Below are positions 37,962-46,310 of a stretch of DNA of 64,000 nt, in pieces. Made by a program: the position numbers and the translations under genes. Position 1 is the stretch's first letter, and every line of letters begins with the position of its first letter. Where the stretch lies: NCBI RefSeq assembly GCF_900113435.1, contig NZ_FOPG01000003.1, positions 496,001 through 560,000 of the forward strand. The letters run 5' to 3'. The DNA comes from Sulfitobacter dubius (GTDB taxonomy: Bacteria > Pseudomonadota > Alphaproteobacteria > Rhodobacterales > Rhodobacteraceae). The notes beneath the pieces were generated by a model. That model did not search any database. It worked only from the letters and a program-made list of their open reading frames with translations, and had not been told where the DNA came from.

Positions 37962-38228
37962 ATGAAAACCGCATTCGCAACCGCCGCACTTATCCTTGCT
38001 ACAGCAGGTTCTGCCGCTTTCGCTCAGGGCATGGAAGGCCAGCGCATTGGTTACAACGATCAAACCAATGAAGGCGTTTCCTACTCCAGCCGCAGCGAAG
38101 CCGTGGATGAAAGCAAACTCGAAAACTTCAAAAGCGGCAACCTGCGCGCCGAAGACCTATCTGATGTGACAATCACCGTCTTCCCAACCGCTCAGAGCGA
38201 CGCTTCCGTGAACCGTTTCCCGCGCTAA
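37962..38228 (+). CDS. Small exported protein, copy 1 of a tandem pair
   Basis: 88 residues. Signal peptide MKTAFATAALILATAGSAAFAQG, then a mature part of about 66 residues: MEGQRIGYNDQTNEGVSY, SSRSEAVDESKLENFKSG, NLRAEDLSDVTITVFPTAQ. It differs from the next gene at a handful of residues, mostly in the signal peptide and last positions. AGGAAC precedes the ATG. No family recognised beyond roseobacter hypothetical proteins. Confidence 0.8.
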   Translation: MKTAFATAALILATAGSAAFAQGMEGQRIGYNDQTNEGVSYSSRSEAVDESKLENFKSGNLRAEDLSDVTITVFPTAQSDASVNRFPR

Positions 38229-38268
38229 TTGCGGGCACCATTCACTTACTTCCCCAAAAGGACACGAC

Positions 38269-38535
38269 ATGAAAAAGACACTCGCAACAACCGCCCTCAT
38301 CCTTGCTACAGCAGGTTCTGCCGCTTTTGCTCAAGGCATGGAAGGCCAGCGCATTGGTTACAACGATCAAACCAATGACGGCGTTTCCTACTCCAGCCGC
38401 AGCGAAGCCGTGGATGAGAGCAAACTTGAAAACTTCAAAAGCGGCAACCTGCGCGCCGAAGACTTGTCTGATGTGACAATCACCGTCTTCCCAACTGCTC
38501 AGAGCGCCGCTTCCGTGGACCGATTCCCACACTAA
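38269..38535 (+). CDS. Small exported protein, copy 2 of a tandem pair
   Basis: 88 residues, near-identical to the preceding gene (mature parts differ at about five positions such as E/D after QTN and D/A, N/D, R/H at the end). The DNA is also almost the same through the mature part, so duplication is recent or maintained by conversion. The two genes are 40 bases apart and probably cotranscribed. Confidence 0.8.
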   Translation: MKKTLATTALILATAGSAAFAQGMEGQRIGYNDQTNDGVSYSSRSEAVDESKLENFKSGNLRAEDLSDVTITVFPTAQSAASVDRFPH

Positions 38536-38616
38536 ACCTGGCCTGCTGGCTGATAAGGCACTGCGTTACAACACTCTTTCGGCCAGAGAACTGGCCCCAG
38601 AGCTGGCTTTGAGACC

Positions 38617-38642
38617 CTGCACCTGCCCTTCGGGGCGGGTGC
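38617..38642. terminator. Hairpin after the tandem small genes
   Basis: Strong stem GCACCTGCCC/GGGCGGGTGC with a TTCG loop but no following T run. Possibly a transcript-stabilising or weak terminator structure. Confidence 0.5.
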
Positions 38643-38738
38643 CAAATCACTAAGGGTTGATCACGGCGCATGGCCGCCATCCCTTGTACTTCGGTGGCCC
38701 GCGGTTAAATACGGCGGATACCAAGGCAAGGCTTCACC

Positions 38739-39272
38739 ATGAATAATAAGAAAAAGATCGCTCTGTGGGTCATCGCCGCTTTGCAGTTTAACGCGACCGT
38801 CTATTTCGTTCTGGTGTTTGCGCTGGAAGGTCGGGGCGTGACGCTTTTTGGCATACCGCTTGCGGATATTGGCCCCAACAAAGGCGTTCAGGTTTTGGGA
38901 CTGATCCTTGGCGTTGTGCTGGGGTGGATGGCGCTGCGCATGAGCCTTCAGCGTGCCGAGCGGGCGGAAACGGCCCTGCGCCATTGTGCGGTGGAATTCG
39001 CCGATGTGCTCGAAGAACATTTTCGCGAATGGCACCTCACCCCGGCCGAACGGGATGTGGCGATCTTTCTGACCAAGGGTTTGAATACACGCGATATTGC
39101 AGAGATGCGCGGCACCTCTGAAGGCACCGTAAAGGCGCAGACCAATGCGATTTATCGCAAGGCTGGCGTCACCGGGCGAACCCAACTTTTGAGCACTTTC
39201 ATCGAAGACCTGATGGACGATTCTCTGATGCCCCGGCCCAAGTCCAAGCTACAGCTTTGCCACGCGGCCTGA
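38739..39272 (+). CDS. Membrane-anchored LuxR-type HTH protein
   Basis: 177 residues. Two membrane spans in the first 70 residues (IALWVIAALQFNATVYFVLVFAL; GVQVLGLILGVVLGWMAL), a helical linker, then a GerE-type HTH: WHLTPAERDVAIFLTKGLNTRDIAEMRGTSEGTVKAQTNAIYRKAGVTGRTQLLSTF. No receiver domain or sensor is present. A membrane-tethered regulator is inferred; the neighbouring secreted pair could be its target, but this is only position. Confidence 0.85.
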   Translation: MNNKKKIALWVIAALQFNATVYFVLVFALEGRGVTLFGIPLADIGPNKGVQVLGLILGVVLGWMALRMSLQRAERAETALRHCAVEFADVLEEHFREWHLTPAERDVAIFLTKGLNTRDIAEMRGTSEGTVKAQTNAIYRKAGVTGRTQLLSTFIEDLMDDSLMPRPKSKLQLCHAA

Positions 39273-39288
39273 CAGCGGCGTGGCGCCT

Positions 39289-39867
39289 TTAGCGCGTCAA
39301 TTCCAGAATATCGAAATCGCTTTCCACAGCCGGTGACGGAAACAGCAGCCGGGCCCGTGTCGGGCTGATCCGCTGGAACACCGCGACATCGCTCTGCACC
39401 TTACCACCCGATGTGAAATCTTCGGGCAGGTCGGCATAGTCGGGCGCTGTTTCACCATTCACATAGCCCACGCCAGCATAAATCGCGCGGCCATCGCGCA
39501 GGGTAATCTCCCCGCGGGTCAGCTGCGATCCCGTCAACTTTTCAAAGGCGAAACCGCGGTCGGTCGCCGTAAAGCGGCATTTAAACGGAGAATAGGCGAC
39601 AAGTGGGCTGATCCCGCCGAGCTTGATCGTTCGGCAAGACCAATCGCCCTGCAGATCGGCAGAGAAAGCGACCTGCGGTTCGCCCGACAGCGCGCGCGTC
39701 AAAGCGGTTACATCCCCAGCCTCGCCCGCGGCAAGCGCCTGCATCACGGCATTTCCAAAGGCCGCATCGAGGTTATCCAGCCGCGCGCTGTCGGCAGGGC
39801 GCAGTGTTGTTTCGGCCCAAGAGGTGGCCGGGAGAAGCAGCAGGAGGGGCAGGAGGCGCAGGCGCAT
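39289..39867 (-). CDS. DUF4893 domain exported protein
   Basis: 192 residues. Signal peptide MRLRLLPLLLLLPATSWAE, then a mature beta-rich domain: LQGDWSCRTIKLGGISPLVAYSPFKCRF, EKLTGSQLTRGEITLRDGRAIYAGVGYVNGE, with two cysteines that may pair. This matches DUF4893. It starts two bases after the DUF2237 gene stop. Function unknown. Confidence 0.8.
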   Translation of the reverse strand: MRLRLLPLLLLLPATSWAETTLRPADSARLDNLDAAFGNAVMQALAAGEAGDVTALTRALSGEPQVAFSADLQGDWSCRTIKLGGISPLVAYSPFKCRFTATDRGFAFEKLTGSQLTRGEITLRDGRAIYAGVGYVNGETAPDYADLPEDFTSGGKVQSDVAVFQRISPTRARLLFPSPAVESDFDILELTR

Positions 39868-39869
39868 GG

Positions 39870-40253
39870 TTACCCCTCGTTCTGGTCGATGGCATGGTCG
39901 CGCAGTACCTCCAGCGGCACGATATCGAGCGCGCGTAGATGTGTGGCGGCCAAGTGAACCCGTGGTGCGCAGCCCTCATCAGCGGCCTGCAAATACCGCG
40001 CAGCACAGAGGCACCAAGGATCACCCGGCTTCAACCCGGCAAAGCCAAACTCGGGGCGCGGGGTGCTGAGGTCGTTGCCGACGTATTTGGAATAGGCCAG
40101 AAACTCGGCCGTCATCACCGCGCAGACCGTGTGGCTGCCCTGATCCTGCGCGCAGGTGTTGCAATGTCCATCACGGAAGAACCCCGTCACCGGGTCCGTC
40201 CCGCAGATCACAAGCGGCTGATTCAGGACGTTGATGCTGCTGTCAGGTGTCAT
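39870..40253 (-). CDS. DUF2237 family protein
   Basis: 127 residues from ATG 40253 (MTPDSSINVLNQPLVICGTDP). The family pattern is clear: TGFFRDGHCNTCAQDQGSHTVCAVMTAEFLAYSKYVGNDLSTPRPEFGFAGLKPGDPWCLCAARYLQA. Conserved cysteines and histidine suggest metal binding. It lies 16 bases downstream of the serine hydrolase gene in a leftward operon. Confidence 0.88.
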   Translation of the reverse strand: MTPDSSINVLNQPLVICGTDPVTGFFRDGHCNTCAQDQGSHTVCAVMTAEFLAYSKYVGNDLSTPRPEFGFAGLKPGDPWCLCAARYLQAADEGCAPRVHLAATHLRALDIVPLEVLRDHAIDQNEG

Positions 40254-40269
40254 ATCTTGCCTTTCTGCC

Positions 40270-41445
40270 TTAGGTCCCGCCAGAGATGGAGGTCGCGATC
40301 TCGCGGAGAATCTCAATGTTCTGCTCCGCCACCCCGGCCTCACGGAATTTACGGTCGGCGGCGTTGGTGGCGATGACCACATCGCGGGCGGTATCGACAT
40401 AGATGTACTGCCCATAGATGCCGCGCGCCATATATTCCCCCTCTGCTGCGCCCACGGGGATCCACCATTGGTAGCCGTATCCGATCTGCCCCGCCGCAGT
40501 GGGGGCGGTGGGGCTGGTTGATGCTGTCACCCAGTCTGCGGGCACGACCTGCTTGCCGTTCCATTCGCCACCTTGGGCAAACATCTGGCCAAAGCGGGCA
40601 TAGTCGCGTGTGGTCATGTTCAGCCCGCCCAAGACAAAGGCGGTGCCTGAACCATCAACAATGTAATAGGGCGCATGTTCCAGCCCCAAGGGCGCGATGA
40701 CCTTTTCGCTCAGCAACTCCGGTACGCCGCGCCCGGTGGCCCCGCGTACCACCATGCCGATCACATGAGTATCAATCGAGACATACTGCCACTGGCTGCC
40801 GGGTTCCGCGAAAGTCTCGGTCAGCTCGGCAGTGAAGTCATCCAGCCTGCCGCCCAAGGCCACGACCCGGCCCATGCGGTTGATGTCTGAATCGTAGTCG
40901 AGATAGTCTTCGTCGAAGGTGACGCCACTGGCCATATGCAGCACATTGCGCAGGCTCGCCCCGTTATAGGCGCTGCCCTTCAGGCTGGGCGCATATTTCG
41001 TGACCGGATCGTCGAGAGATGCGATTTTGCCTTCGTCCAGCAGGATGCCCACCAAGGCGGAGAGATAGCTTTTCGCGACCGACCAACTGATGCGGCGGTC
41101 ATCGGGGCCGGTGCCCTTAAAATAATTCTCATAGACGATGGCGCCGTCTTTCAGCACCACCAGCGCGGTCACATCGCGGGCGGCGATCCAGTCATCAACC
41201 GTTTCGGGCAATTCGGTTTCGGGGCCGTAGGGTAGCTCGCTCGTCAATCCATCCCCGCGCGAGATGGGGGCCGAGAGGAAGGCACCTTCCATATGGCTGA
41301 AGTTGTGAACGATTTTCTCTTCCGAGAACAATGAGTTCACGGCAAGCAGGCGCGCAATCTCTTCGCGCTTCCAAAGCCCGATGACGACCGCGGCCGCCAA
41401 AAGCGCCAGCATGACGCGGCCAAGCCATTTTCCAAATGTACGCAT
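40270..41445 (-). CDS. Beta-lactamase-like serine hydrolase, membrane anchored
   Basis: 391 residues. An N-terminal span (VMLALLAAAVVIGLW) anchors it. The catalytic S122-x-x-K125 (ISWSVAKSYLSAL) is that of class C beta-lactamase/esterase proteins, with a YxS-type second motif in WQYVSIDTHV and a C-terminal GYGYQWWIP region. The family includes esterases and peptidases; antibiotic resistance is not implied. First gene of a three-gene leftward operon. Confidence 0.87.
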   Translation of the reverse strand: MRTFGKWLGRVMLALLAAAVVIGLWKREEIARLLAVNSLFSEEKIVHNFSHMEGAFLSAPISRGDGLTSELPYGPETELPETVDDWIAARDVTALVVLKDGAIVYENYFKGTGPDDRRISWSVAKSYLSALVGILLDEGKIASLDDPVTKYAPSLKGSAYNGASLRNVLHMASGVTFDEDYLDYDSDINRMGRVVALGGRLDDFTAELTETFAEPGSQWQYVSIDTHVIGMVVRGATGRGVPELLSEKVIAPLGLEHAPYYIVDGSGTAFVLGGLNMTTRDYARFGQMFAQGGEWNGKQVVPADWVTASTSPTAPTAAGQIGYGYQWWIPVGAAEGEYMARGIYGQYIYVDTARDVVIATNAADRKFREAGVAEQNIEILREIATSISGGT

Positions 41446-41524
41446 GATGTCCCCTCAATATTGACCTGAGTGAACCACGCGGCGCGGGCGGGGACCAGCC
41501 CGACATTGCGTCAGGCGGAATTGC

Positions 41525-42223
41525 TTAGCGGAAACGGTCCATTAGTTTTTGTAGCGGCGATTGAGGTTCGGCCTCGGGCTCGGGCTTGCTGGCGGCGGGC
41601 TTTGGCGCGGCTTCGGCCGGTTTCTTCGGCCCTTTGCTTCCGGTACCTGAACGGGGTGGGGCCACGCGCAGGGCCACGGCGTTCATGAACCGCCCCGTGT
41701 CGCCTCGCGCCAGATCGGCGGCGCCGTCGGAAATGCCGCGCAGCACATCGTCCAGCCAGCCTTCGTCAGCCTTGGGGAAATCGCGTAGCACATAGCCCGC
41801 CACCGCGTCTTTATGGCCGGGGTGGCCAATGCCGAGGCGCACGCGGTCATACTCCGCCCCGATATGCGCGTGGATTGAGCGCAGGCCGTTGTGGCCCGCA
41901 TGGCCGCCGCCGGTCTTGCATTTGACCTTGCCCGGCGCGAGGTCCAATTCGTCATGGAAAACAATCACATCGCCCGCGTCGATCTTGTAGAACTTCATCG
42001 CCGCCTGCACCGATTGGCCGGAGTTGTTCATAAATGTCTCGGGCTTGAGCAGCACCGCCCGGTCGGAGCCGAAGCGCCCCTCGCTGACACTGCCCTGAAA
42101 CTTGCCCTTCCACGGGGCAAAGCCGTGATCGTCGGCAATGCGGTCCAGCGCCATGAAGCCGATGTTGTGGCGATTACGGGCGTATTTGCCACCCGGATTG
42201 CCAAGGCCGACGATGAGTTTCAT
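41525..42223 (-). CDS. pth: Peptidyl-tRNA hydrolase
   Basis: 232 residues. Catalytic H19 in GNPGGKYARNRHNIGF, with FHDELDLAPGKVKCKTGGGHAGHNGLRSI and RVRLGIGHPG. About 40 extra C-terminal residues are Pro/Ala/Lys-rich and low complexity, common in alphaproteobacterial Pth. It recycles stalled peptidyl-tRNA. Downstream of rplY, as usual, but separated from it by palindromic sequence and a terminator. Confidence 0.95.
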   Translation of the reverse strand: MKLIVGLGNPGGKYARNRHNIGFMALDRIADDHGFAPWKGKFQGSVSEGRFGSDRAVLLKPETFMNNSGQSVQAAMKFYKIDAGDVIVFHDELDLAPGKVKCKTGGGHAGHNGLRSIHAHIGAEYDRVRLGIGHPGHKDAVAGYVLRDFPKADEGWLDDVLRGISDGAADLARGDTGRFMNAVALRVAPPRSGTGSKGPKKPAEAAPKPAASKPEPEAEPQSPLQKLMDRFR

Positions 42224-42292
42224 GGGCTTTCTCCTGTGGTTCGGTGGAGTTTAACAAGAGGGGCAGGGGGATGGAATGGCCTGCTGGGTATC

Positions 42293-42337
42293 GGAATTTT
42301 TTCAAAATTCCGCAGTGATTTCTTTTAAAGAAATCAC
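42293..42337. repeat. Two adjacent AT-rich perfect palindromes
   Basis: GGAATTTT-TTC-AAAATTCC (42293-42311) is followed after three bases by an 11-base-arm palindrome GTGATTTCTTT/AAAGAAATCAC (42315-42337) and then a run of eight C. The pair resembles a REP/MITE-like intergenic unit between rplY and pth. Confidence 0.65.
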
Positions 42338-42346
42338 CCCCCCCAA

Positions 42347-42378
42347 CGCAAAACGGGGCCGCGTGATGCGACCCCGTT
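42347..42378 (-). terminator. Terminator of rplY
   Basis: Eleven-base stem AACGGGGCCGC/GCGACCCCGTT (one mismatch) with a GTGAT loop; read leftward it ends in TTTTG. It lies 25 bases after the rplY stop. Confidence 0.75.
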
Positions 42379-42402
42379 CCAGCAGTGCCTTTCGGCAGAT
42401 GC

Positions 42403-43059
42403 TTATTCTTCACCGTCGGGTGGACCCATTTCGGTTGTCGGTACTTCGTCTGCCGCAGTTTCGTCCTCGTCGTCATCCGACGCGGACAGACCGGCAGGAG
42501 CCGAAACCGTCGCCACAACGAAGTCGCGGTCGATTGTGGGCTTGGCGCCTTCGGGCAGGTCAACACGGCTGATGGTCGCGCTGTCGCCGATTTCGAGACC
42601 GGTGATGTCCACGGTCACATACTCGGGGATGTCTGCCGCAGTGACGACCAGTTCAACTTCCGGACGGACCAGAGTGAGCACGCCACCCTTTTTCAGGCCG
42701 GGGCATTCTTCTTCGCCTTTGACTTCGACGTTGATGAACAGGTTGATCTTGGTTGTCCGCTTCAGGCGCATCAGGTCGATGTGCGTGGGCAGGTCTTTGA
42801 CAACGTGGCGCTGAACGTCGCGGCAGATCACACGAACGTCGTCGTGGCCTTCAACCTTGAGGTTGAACAGGGTCGCCTTAAAGCGGCCTGCGCGCAGCTT
42901 GGTCAGCAGCTTGTTGAACGGGATATTGATCGGCAGCGGCTCTTTGTCGCCACCAAATACGATACCAGGAACCATGCCGTCACGACGTGCTTGGCGAGCG
43001 GCGCCCTTGCCTGTCCCCGCGCGTACCTGGGCTTCAAGATCAGGAATCTCTCCGGCCAT
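42403..43059 (-). CDS. rplY: 50S ribosomal protein L25, long (Ctc) form
   Basis: 218 residues from ATG 43059 ([20 protein letters not shown]), preceded by GGAG. The L25 domain binds 5S rRNA ([17 protein letters not shown] ... [20 protein letters not shown]) and the Ctc C-terminal domain follows ([14 protein letters not shown] ... [15 protein letters not shown]). The tail is acidic (ASDDDEDE). General-stress-type L25 as normal in this class. Confidence 0.94.
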   Translation of the reverse strand: MAGEIPDLEAQVRAGTGKGAARQARRDGMVPGIVFGGDKEPLPINIPFNKLLTKLRAGRFKATLFNLKVEGHDDVRVICRDVQRHVVKDLPTHIDLMRLKRTTKINLFINVEVKGEEECPGLKKGGVLTLVRPEVELVVTAADIPEYVTVDITGLEIGDSATISRVDLPEGAKPTIDRDFVVATVSAPAGLSASDDDEDETAADEVPTTEMGPPDGEE

Positions 43060-43173
43060 TTTAGTCTCCAAATTTGTTAGGGCGGGAATCCTCCAAGGCT
43101 GTATTCCCGCGTGAAGCCGCGCGTATAGACCGGTTTTGCCCGGCTGGAAAGGGCAAAAGGGCGGGGTGCTGCG

Positions 43174-43794
43174 CTATTCCTGGGGCGTGTGCAGGTAGCC
43201 ATCTGCCGCCATGAGCCGATCATAGAGGGCGAACTCCTTGGCGCGCGCGGCGCGGAGTTGTGCTTCGACAGCAGTGGAAAGCGGAGCGGGCAGGTCGGGA
43301 GAGACGTTTTTTGGCTTCAATGCTATTTCACGATCCAAGCGATCTTCTAGAAAATCGCGAAAGGCTGGTTGGTTTTCATAGGCAAAGAGGTGTTGCACAA
43401 GCAACGCGCCTTGGCCGGAGGTCAGAAAGGAGAACTGACTGCCAACCTGAGCGCGGGGCGGTGGCGCGTCAGAGAGCACCTCAAGCACGAATTGCTCAAA
43501 TGTGAGCCCCTTGGTGCTGAGCTTTCTACCATCAAGGCGCGGCTGGCTGCGATAGCGATACCAACTGCGGATTTGCGCAACCGGGTCACGCATCACCGCC
43601 AGCGGTTCGGGCGAGGCCGAGAAGGTGTCTTGTAAAAACGGCAACACGCGCTTTCTATAGCGCTGCGCAGTCAAGTGTTTGCGATTGCGCGAAAAAACGA
43701 TTTCCGCTACCGGTTTTAACGCCATTTCCACGGCGGTGGTCCCGGTTTTCGGTGTGGCGAGAAAGGTCAGTTCGCGGCTGAGAAAGATCAGCAT
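43174..43794 (-). CDS. Sulfotransferase-like protein
   Basis: 206 residues. The N-terminal PAPS 5'-phosphosulfate loop is TPKTGTT (residues 14-20), and the 3'-phosphate motif region is AVMRDPVAQIRSWYRYRSQPRL. This is the short bacterial sulfotransferase-family form. The acceptor is unknown. Its start overlaps the end of the lactate dehydrogenase gene by seven bases, suggesting cotranscription. Confidence 0.78.
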   Translation of the reverse strand: MLIFLSRELTFLATPKTGTTAVEMALKPVAEIVFSRNRKHLTAQRYRKRVLPFLQDTFSASPEPLAVMRDPVAQIRSWYRYRSQPRLDGRKLSTKGLTFEQFVLEVLSDAPPPRAQVGSQFSFLTSGQGALLVQHLFAYENQPAFRDFLEDRLDREIALKPKNVSPDLPAPLSTAVEAQLRAARAKEFALYDRLMAADGYLHTPQE

Positions 43795-44978
43795 TTGACC
43801 GGATCACGCGGCCATTCCTGCCAATCGCCGCCAAAGTTACGTGGGATCAAAAGGTTATGGCGTCCAAGGCTGGCGACCTGTGTCTCACCGCAAAGCGCCA
43901 TGGTCAGGTCCAGCTCGCGGTGGATCACCTCCAACGCGCGGGTCACGCCCTGCTGGCCCATCGCGCCCAAGCCATAGATGAAGGCGCGCCCGATATAGGT
44001 GCCTTTCGCGCCCATCGCCATGGCCTTCAGCACGTCCTGACCCGACCGGATGCCGCCGTCGAGATGCACTTCGATCTGATCGCCCACCGCGTCGAGGATC
44101 TCGGGCAGCATACGGATCGAACTTAGCGCCCCGTCCAACTGTCGCCCGCCGTGGTTGGAGACGATAATCGCATCGGCCCCCACTTTCAGGGCCATTCGCG
44201 CATCCTCGGCATCCAGAATGCCCTTGAGGATCACCTTGCCGCCCCATTGCGCTTTGATCTTGGCAATTTTGTCCCAATCGAGCGAGGGATCAAACTGCTC
44301 TGCCGTCCAAGCGCCAAGGTCGGCGTTGTCAGTGACTCCATGCACGTGGCCGACGATATTGCCGAAATGCCGCCGCTTCGCGCCCAGCATCTCGATCCCC
44401 CAACCCCATTTGGTGGCAAGGTTGGCGAGTGTTTTGGCGGTCAGCTTGGGCGGAGCCGACAGGCCGTTTTTCAGGTCTTTATGCCGCTGCCCGAGAATTT
44501 GCAGGTCGAGTGTAATCACCAGCGCGGAGCATTTGGCGTCTTTCGCCCGCTGGATCAGGCGGCTGACATAGTCCTGATCGCGCATGGTATAGAGTTGAAA
44601 CCAAAAGGGTTTTGTCGTCGCCTCAGCCACGTCTTCGATGGAGTTGATTGACATGGTCGACAGGGTGAAAGGCACGCCAAAGGCTTCTGCTGCCCGAGCG
44701 GCCTTGATCTCCCCATCCGCGCATTGCATTCCGGTCAGCCCAACTGGAGCAAGTGCCACCGGCATGGCCACGTCTTCGCCGATCATCTGGGTTGCTGTGC
44801 TGCGGCCCGACATATCCACCGCGACCCGCTGGCGGAGGCGAATTTGGTCAAAGTCGCTGCTGTTCTCGCGAAAAGTCTGTTCCGTCCAGCTGCCCGATTC
44901 CGCGTAATCGTAGAACATCCGTGGCACGCGCCGTTGGTAGATACGCTTGAGGTCGTCGATATTGGTGATGACGGGCAT
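43788..44978 (-). CDS. lldD: FMN-dependent L-lactate dehydrogenase / alpha-hydroxy-acid oxidase
   Basis: 396 residues. Full FMN-dependent alpha-hydroxyacid dehydrogenase fold: YDYAESGSWTEQTFREN, APVGLTGMQ, FQLYTMRD, catalytic histidine and FMN site in VSNHGGRQLDGALSS, and LDGGIRSGQDVLKAMAMGA. L-lactate is the likely substrate (it oxidises it to pyruvate at the membrane), but other 2-hydroxy acids are possible. Confidence 0.88.
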   Translation of the reverse strand: MPVITNIDDLKRIYQRRVPRMFYDYAESGSWTEQTFRENSSDFDQIRLRQRVAVDMSGRSTATQMIGEDVAMPVALAPVGLTGMQCADGEIKAARAAEAFGVPFTLSTMSINSIEDVAEATTKPFWFQLYTMRDQDYVSRLIQRAKDAKCSALVITLDLQILGQRHKDLKNGLSAPPKLTAKTLANLATKWGWGIEMLGAKRRHFGNIVGHVHGVTDNADLGAWTAEQFDPSLDWDKIAKIKAQWGGKVILKGILDAEDARMALKVGADAIIVSNHGGRQLDGALSSIRMLPEILDAVGDQIEVHLDGGIRSGQDVLKAMAMGAKGTYIGRAFIYGLGAMGQQGVTRALEVIHRELDLTMALCGETQVASLGRHNLLIPRNFGGDWQEWPRDPVKC

Positions 44979-45058
44979 GGGCCACCTATGTTGAATGGGT
45001 CAACTTTGGGTAGCAAGTGGCGGGGGGCTTGGCAATTGTGAAGGGCGTTGAAGCGACA

Positions 45059-45094
45059 AAGCCCGCGCGGCCAATAGGGCAGCGCGGACTTTAG
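45059..45094 (-). terminator. Terminator of trpA
   Basis: Ten-base stem AAGCCCGCGC/GCGCGGACTT (one G-T/A-C variation) downstream of the trpA stop; read leftward it ends in CTTTG. Moderately strong. Confidence 0.65.
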
Positions 45095-45114
45095 TTCGTC
45101 TCTCTAAAATAGGT

Positions 45115-45906
45115 TCACGCCGAATGCGCCCCATCAGCGAGGGTTTTGACGAAAGCCAAGACATCCTCAGGGCTGTCGCCATTGGCGATGCGGTTCACAA
45201 TGGCCGAGCCGATCACTACACCGTCGGCCACTTCCGCGATGGCACGGGCTTTTTCGGGGGTGTTCACGCCAAAGCCCACGATCACGGGCAGGCCGCTGGC
45301 CTTTTGGATGCGCTTAACTTCAGGGGAAACATCGGCGGCATTCGCCTCGGCCGAGCCGGTGATGCCGGTGATCGAGACGTAATAGACAAAGCCAGAGGTG
45401 TTTTGCACGACGCGGGGCAGGCGTTTGTCATCGGTGGTCGGCGTGGCAAGGCGGATGAAGTTCAGCCCGGCATCCTGTGCGGGCAGGCACAGTTCGATGT
45501 CTTCTTCGGGTGGCAGGTCAACCACAATCAACCCGTCGATCCCGGCATCTTTGGCTTCGGTTAAGAACTTCTCAACACCCATGGAATAGATCGGGTTGTA
45601 ATAGCCCATCAGCACGATTGGGGTCGTATCGTCATTCTCGCGAAAGGCGCGGACCATTTCCAGCGTGCGGTTCAGCGTCATGCCACCTTCGAGGGCGCGT
45701 TGACCGGCAAGCTGGATCGTCGGGCCGTCGGCCATTGGATCGGTGAAAGGCAGGCCAAGTTCGATGATATCCACCCCGGCGGCGGGCAGGCCGCGCACGA
45801 TCTCTAGCGAGCGGTCGAAATCCGGGTCACCGGCCATCACGTAGGAGACAAACGCCTTTTTGCCGCGGGCGCGGAGGTCTTCGAATTTGGCGTCGATACG
45901 GGTCAT
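45115..45906 (-). CDS. trpA: Tryptophan synthase alpha chain
   Basis: 263 residues from ATG 45906 ([19 protein letters not shown]). Catalytic E49 and D60 occur at the classical numbers ([16 protein letters not shown]). [25 protein letters not shown] near the end binds phosphate. It cleaves indole-3-glycerol phosphate and passes indole to TrpB. It has its own promoter and terminator, apart from trpB. Confidence 0.97.
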   Translation of the reverse strand: MTRIDAKFEDLRARGKKAFVSYVMAGDPDFDRSLEIVRGLPAAGVDIIELGLPFTDPMADGPTIQLAGQRALEGGMTLNRTLEMVRAFRENDDTTPIVLMGYYNPIYSMGVEKFLTEAKDAGIDGLIVVDLPPEEDIELCLPAQDAGLNFIRLATPTTDDKRLPRVVQNTSGFVYYVSITGITGSAEANAADVSPEVKRIQKASGLPVIVGFGVNTPEKARAIAEVADGVVIGSAIVNRIANGDSPEDVLAFVKTLADGAHSA

Positions 45907-46059
45907 GTGGCTTGCCTCATTTGGTGCTTTCCTCGGCAATGCCGAATGTGGCGGCGAAAATCAATCCACCGCGGGGCAGGGGGCGGCAAATTTCCCACCC
46001 AGGGCCGTTTCGCGCGTTGCGCCCTTTCATTTGGCGCAAAGCCTCCTATCTCATGGCGC

Positions 46060-46251
46060 ATGAATTATGTACTCGCCCTTTTCCTGCCGCCGCTGTCGAT
46101 CCTGCTGATCGGACGGCCGATCCTGTCTATCGTGGTCTTCCTGATCTGGCTGCCCGCGATCATCTTCTCAGGCGGGCTGACACATCCGATGTTTATCCTG
46201 CTGGCTTGGATCTTGATCTATCAGGCGCATCAGGACCGGCGCGCGCGCTGA
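46060..46251 (+). CDS. Pmp3/YqaE-type small membrane protein
   Basis: 63 residues, two membrane spans: MNYVLALFLPPLSILLIGRPILSIVVFLIWLPAIIFSGG. The order (span, PP, glycine turn, second span with P) is that of UPF0057/Pmp3 proteins, which influence membrane potential in yeast and plants. The frame is open upstream, but the family start is at 46060. Confidence 0.7.
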   Translation: MNYVLALFLPPLSILLIGRPILSIVVFLIWLPAIIFSGGLTHPMFILLAWILIYQAHQDRRAR

Positions 46252-46310
46252 GCCTTGCGCTTTGCCCCCGCTACCCCTAACACACGCGCAGCTTTTATAG
46301 GGGTATCGTC

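Noticed and set aside
40270-41445. Antibiotic-resistance beta-lactamase
   Set aside because: The S-x-x-K motif and length fit the broad serine hydrolase/esterase family with a membrane anchor; nothing in it specifically points to beta-lactam hydrolysis.
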